Source: Streptomyces pyxinae (GTDB lineage: Bacteria > Actinomycetota > Actinomycetes > Streptomycetales > Streptomycetaceae). From it: a DNA stretch of 64,000 bases. The stretch lies in contig NZ_JANUGQ010000002.1 in NCBI RefSeq assembly GCF_024756275.1, forward strand, positions 310,001 through 374,000. Direction: 5' to 3'. A program made the position numbers and the translations under genes. Numbering within the stretch: position 1 is the stretch's first letter; every line of letters begins with the position of its first letter. This document shows positions 38,787 to 47,240 of the stretch, one piece after another. The notes below the pieces were generated by a model that worked only from the letters and a program-made list of their open reading frames with translations, was not told where the DNA came from and did no database searches.

Positions 38787-39997
38787 CAGGTCACCGGCAC
38801 GGACTCGGGGCCGCGGATGAGCGCGCCCAGCCGGTAGGGGACGTCCTCGGCCGGCACCGCCAGGCGCAGCCCGGGGAACCGGTCGAGGAGAGTGGAGACC
38901 AGCAGCTCCGACTCCAGCCGGGCCAGCATCGCCCCGACGCAGAAGTGCGGCCCGTAGCCGAAGGCCACATGCGGGTTGGGGCTCCGCCCGAGGTCGATCT
39001 CGTCGGGAGCCGGGAACACCTCCGGGTCCCGGTTGGCCGCCAGATAGGAGACGTACACCGCGTCACCCGCCCGGATCCGCACCCCGGCCACCGTCACGTC
39101 CTCCAGCGCGATCCGCGACAGACCGACCGCGCTGCGGTGCGGGATGAACCGCAGCAGCTCGTCCAGCGCGCGGGGCCGCAGGCCCGGTTCGGCCCGCAGC
39201 CGGGCCATCAGCTCCGGACGGGTGAGCAGGATGAAGAACATGTTGCCGCAGTTGTTGGTCACCGCCTCGCCGCCGATCTGGATCAGCAGCGCGAGGCCCA
39301 CGGCCTCCGACTCCGTGAGCTCGCCCCGGCCCACCGCGCCGGCCAGCAGCCCGATGACGTCCTCGCCGCCGCTGTCCCGCCGCTCCCGGAGCACCCGGGA
39401 GAAGTAGCCGCACATCTCCTCCTGGGCCCGTTTGCTCCGCTCGGCGCCCTGCGAGGAGGAGAGGATCAGCCCGGTCCACTCGTGCACCCGGGGCCGGTCG
39501 GCCTCCGCCACCCCCATCAGCTCGCAGACCACGGCGAGCGGGAAGGGCAGCAGCAGCCGCGCCGTCAGATCCGCCGGCGGCCCGTCCCGCAGCACGCCGT
39601 CCACCAGGTCGTCCAGCATCCCGGTGGCCCGCTCCCGGAGCCGTTCCACACCCCGGGTGGTGAAGGCCGGCGCCACCGCGCGGCGCAGCCGGGTGTGGAC
39701 CGGCGGATCCTCGAAACCCACCGCCCCGTCGACCGGGATGAAGTGCGGCGCCAGTCGGGTGACGTTCTTCTCCGCCACGAGTTTCCGGCTGAAGCGGGGG
39801 TCGTTGGCGACCATCCGGACATCGTCGTACCGCGTGACCAGCCACGCCCAGCCACCGCCGTTGGGCAGCTTGACGCGGGTCACCGGGCCCTCCGTCATCA
39901 GCTCCGCGAGCACCGGGTCGAAGTCCACCCCGTGCAGATCGATCGCGGGCCAGTCACGGACCGGGGGCAGCGGCGCCGTCGCCGTCTCATCCAGCAC
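38783..39997 (-). CDS. Cytochrome P450 of the CYP158A type
   Basis: A 404-residue soluble P450. The haem ligand is Cys353 in FGYGPHFCVGAM, the ExxR motif is Glu280-Arg283, and the I-helix reads GGEAVTNN, with Ala245 where most P450s have the proton-relay Thr. That substitution, at the same position, is the known peculiarity of CYP158A2, which couples two flaviolin molecules. Genomic order behind rppA agrees. The GTG start overlaps rppA by 11 bases. The product would be a biaryl or polymeric naphthoquinone pigment. Confidence 0.92.
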   Translation of the reverse strand: MLDETATAPLPPVRDWPAIDLHGVDFDPVLAELMTEGPVTRVKLPNGGGWAWLVTRYDDVRMVANDPRFSRKLVAEKNVTRLAPHFIPVDGAVGFEDPPVHTRLRRAVAPAFTTRGVERLRERATGMLDDLVDGVLRDGPPADLTARLLLPFPLAVVCELMGVAEADRPRVHEWTGLILSSSQGAERSKRAQEEMCGYFSRVLRERRDSGGEDVIGLLAGAVGRGELTESEAVGLALLIQIGGEAVTNNCGNMFFILLTRPELMARLRAEPGLRPRALDELLRFIPHRSAVGLSRIALEDVTVAGVRIRAGDAVYVSYLAANRDPEVFPAPDEIDLGRSPNPHVAFGYGPHFCVGAMLARLESELLVSTLLDRFPGLRLAVPAEDVPYRLGALIRGPESVPVTW

Positions 39998-41117
39998 GGT
40001 GCGGTTCCTCCGCGAAGGCGAGACCGGGCACCAGATCCGCGATCCGGGTGGGCGCGGCGCCCCGGCCCGACGCTACCCGCCAGCGGCCGAGCGACATCTC
40101 CGCGGTGATCCCGGGACCGAAACCGGCGAGCAGCCCGCGCGCGGTCTGGTGCGCGCCGCCCTCGTCGAACAGCCGGCGCAGCGCGTCCAGCACCACGGCA
40201 CTGGCGATGTTGCCGTACTCCGTCAGTGTGGCCCGGCTGAAGCGGAACGCCTCCGGAGCCACCCCCAGGAACTTGCTCAGGTCGTCCAGGATGCGCGGAC
40301 CGCCGGCGTGGATGATGTAGAAGTCCAGGTCGGACGCGTCCCAGCCGTGCTGCCCCGCCAGTTCCTGGAGCGCCGGCGCCAGCGGCTCCATGGTGCCCGG
40401 CACCCGCTTGTCCAGCTTGAAGTGGAAGCCGGTCGAGCGGACGTCGTAGGCGATCCACTCCTCGGTGTCCGGCACCAGATAGGAGCCGTTGCGCTCCAGG
40501 TCGACGCCGGTGCCGCCGCGCCCCCGCACCACGGCGGCGGCCAGCCCGTCGCCGAACAGCCCGTTGGAGAGCAGATTGCCGACGTCCAGGTCGGTCGGCT
40601 GGTAGCACAGCGAGCAGAACTCGCAGGCCACGATCAGCGCGTTGGCCTCGGGGTACGCCGTGCAGAAGTCGTGCGCCCGGTTGATCGCCGCCCCGCCCGC
40701 CGCGCAGCCGAGCTGGGCGATGGGCATCTGCCGGGTGTCGCCCCGGAAGTCCATCCTGTTGATCATCCAGGCGGTGAGGGACGGCATCATGAAGCCCGTG
40801 CAGGACACATAGATGATGAGGTCGATGTCCTGCGGCCGGAGCTCCGCGTCGGTCAGCGCCTGCCGCACGACGGCGGGCACCCGCGCCTTGGCCTCGGCCT
40901 CGTACACCGCGTTGCGCTGCTCGAAGCCCGGGTGCTTCAGCGTCTCCTCGATGGGCCGGAGCAGATGCCGCTTCTTGACGCCCGTGTTCTCCATCAGGCG
41001 CAGGGCGAGGGCCAGCTGCGGATGATCCGCGTGGACGGAGCGCGCCAGGTCGAGCGTCTCCTCCATGGTGATCACATGCTCGGGGACGGACACCGTGGGT
41101 CTGCACAGGGTGGCCAT
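39987..41117 (-). CDS. rppA: 1,3,6,8-tetrahydroxynaphthalene synthase (type III PKS)
   Basis: A 376-residue type III polyketide synthase that condenses five malonyl-CoA into tetrahydroxynaphthalene. The catalytic triad is complete: Cys138 in MPIAQLGCAAGG (the same number as in RppA of S. griseus), His in DFYIIHAGGPRILDDL and Asn in TEYGNIASA. The C-terminal GLLAGFGPGITAEMSLGRW is the family GFGPG loop. The ATG follows AAAGG. It is the first gene of the three-gene operon with the P450 and cupin, all overlapping, so the module makes flaviolin-type pigment, usually considered protective against UV and oxidants. Confidence 0.95.
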   Translation of the reverse strand: MATLCRPTVSVPEHVITMEETLDLARSVHADHPQLALALRLMENTGVKKRHLLRPIEETLKHPGFEQRNAVYEAEAKARVPAVVRQALTDAELRPQDIDLIIYVSCTGFMMPSLTAWMINRMDFRGDTRQMPIAQLGCAAGGAAINRAHDFCTAYPEANALIVACEFCSLCYQPTDLDVGNLLSNGLFGDGLAAAVVRGRGGTGVDLERNGSYLVPDTEEWIAYDVRSTGFHFKLDKRVPGTMEPLAPALQELAGQHGWDASDLDFYIIHAGGPRILDDLSKFLGVAPEAFRFSRATLTEYGNIASAVVLDALRRLFDEGGAHQTARGLLAGFGPGITAEMSLGRWRVASGRGAAPTRIADLVPGLAFAEEPHRAG

Positions 41118-41538
41118 GAAGTCGAGCCCTTTCGTCGTGTTGTGCTCGCGTCCCTCGAAGGATCCGGGAGTCGCCCGGGGCGCGCGCGCCGGGAATTTCC
41201 CGGGGCCGTTACTGCGTCCGGGTGAGGCGAACGCCCGTCCGGGCGCGGACGGCGCCCTCCCGGTCCCGCCGGAGGCCGTGCGGGGGCGGGGGGCGGTCAC
41301 TCCGGCCGCGGAATCCTGTGAATCTCCGGTGAGACGCCGGCCCACCCGGGCTCGCCGTACCGCGCAACAACAACGCCGGGCCCGGACGGACGCCCCTCAC
41401 CCGTTCGGAGCACCCCGCCCGGCGGAAGCGTCCCCTTGCGCCCGGCCCGACGGGGTGCTGTGGCCCCGGGCGGCCCGGATTCCCCCGGACGGCGCAACCG
41501 GGCGTGCCCCGGCCCGGCGGCCGGCCCAGGCTGGAGGA
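41118..41538. other. Divergent intergenic region, no gene seen
   Basis: This 421-base gap between rppA and the epsilon-subunit gene is GC-rich. It contains a lower-GC patch (41120-41210) with tccctcgaag and gaatttcccgggg, presumably the rppA promoter, but no standard -35/-10 is recognisable. Confidence 0.4.
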
Positions 41539-41766
41539 ATGTCCCACCATCTGCGTATCGTCCGCGGCGAACCGGACGTGACCGAACTGGCCGCCCTCAC
41601 CGCGGTGCTCACCGCCCTCGCCTGCGGCGCCGCCGCCGAGTCGCCGGTGCGCCCTGCGCCCGGCGGCCCCTGCCGGGCGCACTGGGACCGGGCCTGGCGG
41701 GCCCACCACTCCTCCGGCTCCTGGCGCGCCCGCACCGTGGCGGTGTTCCCGTTCCACCGGCGCTGA
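41539..41766 (+). CDS. Acyl-CoA carboxylase epsilon subunit (orphan)
   Basis: A 75-residue protein starting MSHHLRIVRGEPDVTELAAL, the signature of the small epsilon subunit (AccE/PccE) that joins the beta subunit of actinobacterial acyl-CoA carboxylases. The conserved C-terminal Trp region (WDRAWRAHHSSGSWRAR) is present. The beta-subunit gene that normally precedes it is absent. GGAGGA abuts the ATG directly, leaving only one or two bases of spacing, so translation may be weak or start elsewhere. It could serve a carboxylase encoded elsewhere or be a relic. Confidence 0.78.
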   Translation: MSHHLRIVRGEPDVTELAALTAVLTALACGAAAESPVRPAPGGPCRAHWDRAWRAHHSSGSWRARTVAVFPFHRR

Positions 41767-41914
41767 ACCGGACGCCGCGGGACCGGGCGAGGAGCGTGCT
41801 CGGTGCCCGGTGGGCGGGTGCCGCGCCTTTCCTCATCCGCGTACGGGCGCCCCGCCGGGTGTGTGCGGGGCGCCGGACAGGTGTACGGGCGTACGCGATA
41901 TGGCCGCCGTGCCG

Positions 41915-42700
41915 TCAGCGGGCGCCGGCCGGGGGCTCCCGCCGGCTCCCGTGCCCCCGGTCCGCCCCGCGCACCGCGTGGTCGGCCAGCCGGCCCACCG
42001 TCAGCCCCCGTTCCCGGCACGCGCCGACCAGACCCGGCAGCGCCCCCAGAGTGGCCCGCCAGGAGTCCGGCGCGCTCACCGTGTCGGAGTCGTGCAGCAG
42101 CACCGTCCCGCCGCCGCGCAGCCCCCGCAGCACCTCGGCCGTGACGCCGTCCGGTGTCGCCCCGGCCGCCCAGTCGCGCCCCCACGCCGACCAGAGCACC
42201 GGCCGCAGCCCACAGGTCCGGGCGGCCGTCCACCGGCCACCGGTCAGGATGCCGTACGGCGGCCGGTACCAGAGCGGCCACTCCCCGCAGACCCCGGCCA
42301 CCAGCTCCGCCGTCCGGCGCGTCTCGACCGCGTCCCGCACCGGCCGGGGCCACCACGGCCGGTCGTGGTGCCAGCCGTGCACCGCCAGCTCGTGTCCCTC
42401 GGCGGCCATGAGCCGGCCCAGCGCCCGCCGCCCGGCCAGCCGGTCGCCCAGCACGAAGAACGTCGCCCGCACCTGGAGCCGGTCCAGCGCCCGCAGGATG
42501 TGCGGGGTGCTCCGGGGGTCCGGCCCGTCGTCGAAGGTGAGCGCCACCCGCCCGGGGTGCCCGCGCCCGTCGAGCCCGGGGAGGAGGAGGCCCCGGGGCC
42601 CCGGCAGCCAGCTCCCCGCCGGTACGACGTGCCCGGCCGCCACCGCACCCGCCACGGCCGCCGCCATCACGAGCCCCCGGCGCACACCGTCCCCGTTCAC
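41915..42700 (-). CDS. NodB-type polysaccharide deacetylase
   Basis: A 261-residue protein with an N-terminal hydrophobic signal or anchor (GLVMAAAVAGAVAAGHVV) and a NodB domain. The metal-binding TFDDGPDPRST has the Asp pair, the His pair is in HGWHHDRPWWP, RPPYGILTGG is motif 3, and LLHDSD is the C-terminal His. It should remove N- or O-acetyl groups from an extracellular sugar polymer or glycolipid. GTG start with GGAG upstream. It is the last of three leftward genes (SDR, DMT transporter, deacetylase) separated by short gaps, opposite a glycosyltransferase. Confidence 0.88.
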   Translation of the reverse strand: MNGDGVRRGLVMAAAVAGAVAAGHVVPAGSWLPGPRGLLLPGLDGRGHPGRVALTFDDGPDPRSTPHILRALDRLQVRATFFVLGDRLAGRRALGRLMAAEGHELAVHGWHHDRPWWPRPVRDAVETRRTAELVAGVCGEWPLWYRPPYGILTGGRWTAARTCGLRPVLWSAWGRDWAAGATPDGVTAEVLRGLRGGGTVLLHDSDTVSAPDSWRATLGALPGLVGACRERGLTVGRLADHAVRGADRGHGSRREPPAGAR

Positions 42701-42842
42701 CGGGTCTCCCGGCCCGCCCGGCGGCCGCGCGGCTCATCAGGTCCCCGGCCCGCGCGGCAACCGCGCCGCTCCCCATGTCTTCCGGTCCGCCCGACGCCCG
42801 CGCCGCTCACCTGCCTCCCGGCCCTTCCGACACCCGTGCCGC
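42701..42842. repeat. Degenerate repeats of about 36-40 bp between NodB and DMT genes
   Basis: Blocks resembling gccgctcaccatgtctcctgg recur about four times (around 42730, 42765, 42803, 42838), the last reaching into the final codons of the DMT gene. Units are imperfect (tcatcaggtccccgg, ccccatgtcttccgg, cacctgcctcccgg). The cause is unknown; it may be slipped-strand expansion. Confidence 0.5.
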
Positions 42843-43706
42843 TCACCATGTCTCCTGGTCCTCCCCGCCGGTCACCAGCGGCGATCTGGCCAGCTGGACG
42901 CAGCCGGCCAGCAACACCGCCAGCGCCAGCGCCTCGAACCCGATCCGCCAGCCCAACTGCACCCGTTCCTCGAAGAGCGCCACCCCCAGCACCACGCTCA
43001 GCAGCGCGTCGCCCAGGGTGAGCGCCGGCTGCGAGGCGACCAGCGAGCCCGCCCGCAGGGTCACCTGGAGCAGCAGAAAGCTCCCCAGACCGACCGCCAC
43101 CGCCGCGTACGGCTGCCAGCCCTGGAACACCGCGACGATCCCGTCCGGCAGCCTGCCCAGCGCGTCCTTCAGCAGGGCCGCCGTCACCGCGAAGCCGGTC
43201 GCGGTCGCCGTCCCCAGCACGGCGGCACGCGGCGCCGACGGCAGCTGGAAGGCCACCACGACCGCCACCGCCATGAAGGCACCCGCCGCCACCCCGGCCC
43301 ACCACCAGTCGTCGTCCGGTACCGTGGCCCGTCCGCCGCCCGGGTCGGCCAGTGCCAGGAACACGGCCAGTCCCACCGCCATCGCCGCGAACGCCCACTT
43401 GGTCCGGGCGTCCGGGCGGCGCCGGAACACCAGCCCGCCGACCATCAGGGTGAACATCAGCTCCGTGCTCATCACCGGCTGCACGATGGCCAGCGGCCCG
43501 GTCGCCAGGGCGAGCGCCTGGAGGACGCCGGAGACGGCGAGCAGCGCCGCGCCCCAGAGCCATACGCTCCGGTGCACCAGACCGGCCAGCCAGGACCCGC
43601 GGTGCCGTCCCTCGCGCTCGGTCGCCGCGCCCCGGCGCTGGAGCACCGAGGCCCCGGCGTTGCCGAGCGCGGCCAGCAGGGCCAGACAGATGGAGAGGGC
43701 CGTCAC
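42843..43706 (-). CDS. DMT-superfamily (EamA-like) membrane transporter
   Basis: A 287-residue protein with about nine or ten membrane helices in two EamA-like halves. It begins MTALSICLALLAALGNAGAS and contains SVLQRRGAATEREG, GPLAIVQPVMSTELMFTLMV (first half) and GWQPYAAVAVGLGSFLLLQV (second half). Members export small molecules, nucleotide sugars or lipid-linked intermediates. Its neighbours (deacetylase, SDR, glycosyltransferase) suggest flipping of a lipid- or sugar-linked product, but this is inference. GTG start with GGGAG upstream. Confidence 0.85.
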   Translation of the reverse strand: MTALSICLALLAALGNAGASVLQRRGAATEREGRHRGSWLAGLVHRSVWLWGAALLAVSGVLQALALATGPLAIVQPVMSTELMFTLMVGGLVFRRRPDARTKWAFAAMAVGLAVFLALADPGGGRATVPDDDWWWAGVAAGAFMAVAVVVAFQLPSAPRAAVLGTATATGFAVTAALLKDALGRLPDGIVAVFQGWQPYAAVAVGLGSFLLLQVTLRAGSLVASQPALTLGDALLSVVLGVALFEERVQLGWRIGFEALALAVLLAGCVQLARSPLVTGGEDQETW

Positions 43707-43751
43707 CGCGCTCCCGCCTCCCGTCGACGGCCGGCCGCCGGCACCGGCCGC

Positions 43752-44585
43752 TCAGCCGAACCGCTTCGCCAGCGCACGGAACACCCCCGGTACCGCCCCG
43801 TGCACCCGCGCGGGCAGATCGAGCCAGCCGGGTACGAACTGGTCCTCGCGCCCCCGCACCGCCGCCCGCCACACCGCGTCCGCGACCCGGGAGGCGGCCA
43901 CCGGACGGGGGCGCTCACGGTGGTACGGGGCGCCCCGGCGGCCGAAGAACGGGGTGTCCACCGCGCCGGGTTGCACCGTCGCCACCCGGACGGCGGTACC
44001 GGCGAGCTCATACCGCAGACTGTCCGCGAAGGCCAGCAGTCCGCCCTTGGTCGCCGCGTACACCGCCTCACCGCGCACCCCCACACTCCCGGCCACCGAG
44101 CCGATCAGCACCACCCGGCCGGTCCCGCGCCGCACCATGCCGGGCAGCACCAGCCGCACCAGCTGCACCACGCCGACGAGGTTCACCGCCAGCAGCCGGT
44201 CGACCGCCTCGGCGGGCATCCCGGTGAACGGCCCGGCCCAGCCCAGCCCCGCCGAGGCGACCAGCACATCCACCCGCCCGGCCTCCGCCAGCGCCCGCTC
44301 GGCCAGCCGCTCGACACCCGCCCGGGTGGCCAGGTCACCGGCGAGCGGGATGCCCCCGGTCCGGCCGGCGACCGACGCCAGCCGCCCCTCGTCGCGGCCG
44401 CCCAGCAGCAGCCGGCAGCGCCCGTCGGCGGCGAACCGCTCGGCCACGGCCGCGCCGATCCCGGAGGACGCCCCGGTGATCAGGGCGACCGGGTTTCCCG
44501 GCCGGTCGCCCTCGTCACCGCTCGTCCCGTCGGCGGCGGGCACGCGACGGGGCACGACGGTCGCGCGACGGGGCACAGGCGGCAT
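43752..44585 (-). CDS. Short-chain dehydrogenase/reductase
   Basis: A 277-residue SDR with a 25-residue basic N-terminus. NAD(P) binding is at LITGASSGIGAAVAE, the N-A-G equivalent at LVASAGLG, the catalytic Ser in LIGSVAGS and YAATK supplies Tyr and Lys. The C-terminal half fits the DltE-like group. GGAGGG lies eight bases before the ATG. It lies 45 bases upstream of the transporter and forms an operon with it; a divergent promoter is shared with the glycosyltransferase across 353 repeat-rich bases. The substrate is unknown. Confidence 0.9.
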   Translation of the reverse strand: MPPVPRRATVVPRRVPAADGTSGDEGDRPGNPVALITGASSGIGAAVAERFAADGRCRLLLGGRDEGRLASVAGRTGGIPLAGDLATRAGVERLAERALAEAGRVDVLVASAGLGWAGPFTGMPAEAVDRLLAVNLVGVVQLVRLVLPGMVRRGTGRVVLIGSVAGSVGVRGEAVYAATKGGLLAFADSLRYELAGTAVRVATVQPGAVDTPFFGRRGAPYHRERPRPVAASRVADAVWRAAVRGREDQFVPGWLDLPARVHGAVPGVFRALAKRFG

Positions 44586-44938
44586 GGCAGATCCCTCCGG
44601 ACATCGGTAACCGTGCCCTTCCAGCGTCCCGGTTTCCCGCCGGATCGCCTCCCGGCACCGGCCCCGGGCCCCGCCGAACCACCCGAACAGGCTCCGCCCG
44701 CCGCCCCGCGCCCGGCGCCCACCCGCGTCACCATGGAACCCACCGCACCACCGGCCACCGACGACCGGCCACCGAGTGACCGGCGAATGACGACCGACGG
44801 CCGGCCACCGGCGCGACCGACGACCGGCCACCGAGTGACCGACGACTGACCACCCGCGCCCGCCCACCGGCGGCGAGGCCGAAGGCGAGGCGGCCCCATG
44901 AACCCGCGACTGACCCGGCGACTGACCCGGCGACGCGT
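44586..44938. repeat. Divergent intergenic region with 26-bp exact direct repeats
   Basis: A 26-bp sequence occurs exactly at 44757-44782 and 44816-44841; its core is accggccaccgagtgaccg. Related partial copies of ggccaccg fill the rest of 44745-44850, and a 12-bp gcgactgacccg repeats at 44906-44930. It separates the SDR gene from the glycosyltransferase gene, so the promoters of both must lie within or beside the array. Confidence 0.65.
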
Positions 44939-46042
44939 GTGACCCGGCGCTGTGTGGTGCTCAGCGCGAGCATGGGCGCCGGCCACGACGCCGTGGCCGG
45001 CGAGCTGGCCCGCCGGCTCCGGGCCACCGGGCACCAGGTGCTGGTCCGGGACGTGCTCACCCTGCTGCCCCCCGGCGCCGGACCCGCGGTGCGTTCCTTC
45101 TACCGCTTCTCGGTCAGGCACGCGCCGGCCGTGTACGAGGCGATCTACGCCCTCTTCCTGGAGCCCGCCGGGGGACGGGCCCGCGCCGGCCGTTCCGGTA
45201 CGGCCCCGCACCGGCCGGACGTCTCGCCCCTCGCCGCGCTCGCGGAGCGGCGGCTGGCCGCGCTGGTGGCGGGCTGGCGGCCGGACGTCGTCGTCTCCAC
45301 CTTCCATCTGGCCGGCCAGATCACCGGCCGGCTGCGGGCCGCCGGCCGGCTGAGGGTGCCCAGCGCGGTGTTCGTCACCGACTTCGCCGTCCACCGGGCC
45401 TGGCTCGACCCGGGGAACGACCTCTATCTGTGTGTCACGGAGACCGCGGCCGAGGCCGTTCGCGCCGCCACCGGCCGTCCCGCCGCCGCGCCGGGCCCGG
45501 TGGTCCCGCCGGAGTTCCACCCGCCGCTCGGCGCGGCCCGGCCCTCCTGGACGACGGGGCCGCCGGCCGTCCTGCTCTCCGCCGGTGCCTGGGGCGTGGG
45601 GCCCGGTCTGCCGGACACGGCCGGGCGGCTCGCGGCCCACGGCTGCCGGCCCGTGGTGCTGTGCGGCCACGACCGGCGGCTCCGCGCCAGGGCCGCCCGG
45701 CTGCCCGGCGTGGTCGCGCTCGGCTGGGTCCGTGACATGCCGGGCCTGCTGGCCTCGGTGCGGCTGCTGGTCGACAACGCGGCCGGCCAGACGGCCGTGC
45801 AGGCGCTGGCCGCCCGACTGCCGGTGATCGGCCACCGGCCGCTCGTCGGCCACGGGGCCGCCGGGGTGCGGGCGATGGCCGAGGCGGGGCTGTGTGTGTT
45901 CGCGCCGCGCCCCGCCGATCTGCTGGCGGCCGTCGACCGGCTGGCGCCGCCGGGCACGGCCCGCACGGCGGCGGTCAGTGCCGGGGCCGGGGTCTTCCGC
46001 GCCGACGCGGCCCGGCTGGTCGTGGAACTCGCCGGGGAATGA
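44939..46042 (+). CDS. MGDG-synthase/MurG-like glycosyltransferase
   Basis: A 367-residue GT28-type glycosyltransferase of the monogalactosyldiacylglycerol-synthase kind. The N-terminal domain has SASMGAGHDAVAGELARRL (the GxGH loop), RPDVVVSTFH and VPSAVFVTDFAVHRAWLDPG. The C-terminal nucleotide-sugar domain has LLSAGAWGVG, VVALGWVRDMPGLLASVRLLVDNAAGQTAVQALAARLPVIG and GHGAAG. The family transfers a sugar to diacylglycerol or lipid II. GTG start without a visible Shine-Dalgarno; the upstream sequence is repeat-rich. The neighbouring deacetylase, transporter and SDR are compatible with glycolipid synthesis. Confidence 0.82.
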   Translation: MTRRCVVLSASMGAGHDAVAGELARRLRATGHQVLVRDVLTLLPPGAGPAVRSFYRFSVRHAPAVYEAIYALFLEPAGGRARAGRSGTAPHRPDVSPLAALAERRLAALVAGWRPDVVVSTFHLAGQITGRLRAAGRLRVPSAVFVTDFAVHRAWLDPGNDLYLCVTETAAEAVRAATGRPAAAPGPVVPPEFHPPLGAARPSWTTGPPAVLLSAGAWGVGPGLPDTAGRLAAHGCRPVVLCGHDRRLRARAARLPGVVALGWVRDMPGLLASVRLLVDNAAGQTAVQALAARLPVIGHRPLVGHGAAGVRAMAEAGLCVFAPRPADLLAAVDRLAPPGTARTAAVSAGAGVFRADAARLVVELAGE

Positions 46043-46129
46043 CGCCGGCGCCGGCTTCCGCCCTCCTCGTTCCGCGGGCCGGCTCCCGGCCTCTCCGCGC
46101 CGCCGCCCGCCGGTCCCGGGCGCCCCGGA

Positions 46130-46795
46130 TCAGGACAGCGCGCCGTCGTAGTCCGGCAGTTTGAAGGTCCGTTCGGCGTGCCCGCCGACCAGATCGGTGG
46201 GCCGGTTGCCGATGTTGGCGATGACCGTGTACCCCTTCGCCTCGATGTCGGCCCGGCTGGCCGTCTTGTACGCGCTCACCTCCTCGAACAGGTCGGGCAG
46301 GTCGCGCACGTAGACCCCGGCCACCGGGAAACCGACCGCCCGGAGGTTGAGGACGGTCGGCGCGTGCAGGATGCCCGGCCGGGCGGTGACGAAGAAGACG
46401 TCCGTACCACGGGACTTGGCGTACCGGGCCAGCTCCAGCACCGGCCGCACCGCCGGGGTCGGGAACTCCCAGAAGTGGTGGAAGTCCGTCTCCAGCGAGG
46501 TGTTGTCGATGTCCAGGACGATCGCTCGCCGTTCTCCGGGGCGCGCCGAGGTGCGCTCTTCGAGGTAGGAACGGGCGGCGGCGACGGCCACCGCCACGTC
46601 CCGCTGCCAGACCCCGTAGTCGACACCGTCGGTAGCGGCCGGTACGGCCCCGGCCGGGTGGGCGCTCACGGACCCCGGGACCGCCGGGGAGGTGGCCGGC
46701 GCGGCCGTGGCGGGGGTCGCGGAGATCAGGGTCACGGCGGCCGTGGCGGTGGCAAGAGCGGCGCCGAATCTGGTCGTCCTGGTGTGTGCATGCAT
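46130..46795 (-). CDS. Secreted HAD-type acid phosphatase (subfamily IIIB)
   Basis: A 221-residue secreted protein with a signal peptide (MHAHTRTTRFGAALATATAA, cleavage after ATAAPA) and an acid-phosphatase HAD domain: IVLDIDNTSLETD (nucleophile Asp), FFVTARPG, and KTASRADIEAKGYTVIANIGNRPTDLVG with the motif III/IV lysine. GGAG lies eight bases before the chosen ATG; a GTG three codons upstream is in frame. It should hydrolyse phosphomonoesters outside the cell. It converges on the glycosyltransferase gene. Confidence 0.88.
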   Translation of the reverse strand: MHAHTRTTRFGAALATATAAVTLISATPATAAPATSPAVPGSVSAHPAGAVPAATDGVDYGVWQRDVAVAVAAARSYLEERTSARPGERRAIVLDIDNTSLETDFHHFWEFPTPAVRPVLELARYAKSRGTDVFFVTARPGILHAPTVLNLRAVGFPVAGVYVRDLPDLFEEVSAYKTASRADIEAKGYTVIANIGNRPTDLVGGHAERTFKLPDYDGALS

Positions 46796-47240
46796 GGGGT
46801 GCACTCCTCAAGGGGGAAGCGTCGAACCGGAATTGGCATGCTCGCGCCCCATGATGGACGGCAGAAGACGTTTTCTCTACTCTCCGGTAGCGACTTCTCC
46901 ACCGACCGGCGGTGGTCCGTGACCGTGGGTGGCCCGCGACCTGCGGTGGCCTGCGACCCGGGCGGGGCTCTGCACGGCGGTGGTCGGTGAACGGGGCGGG
47001 GCTCTGGACGGCGGTGGCCCGACCGGCGGTGGTTCTGGGCCGGTGGTGGTCCGTGACCGGGGGCGGCCCCCTCGTCCTTCCGGCGGCGACCGGCGACCGG
47101 CGACCGCTTACCACCGGCCCGCGACCGGCGTACGGGCCGGGCGCGTCCCACACCTCTGCCCTCCGGCTCCGCTTCCCGCCCCCGCCCCGTCATCGTCCCG
47201 GCCGGCTGCGACCGGGGGCACTCTCCCGCACGCTGGAACC
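46796..47240. repeat. Divergent intergenic region rich in direct repeats
   Basis: Two direct repeats are visible. GGTGGTCCGTGACCG occurs at 46911-46925 and 47045-47059, and a 25-bp unit with core ggcggggctctg occurs at 46961-46985 and 46995-47019. Between them lie several ggtggcccg-type copies. The first part (46800-46900) has lower GC and may hold the phosphatase promoter. No gene is convincing here. Confidence 0.55.
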
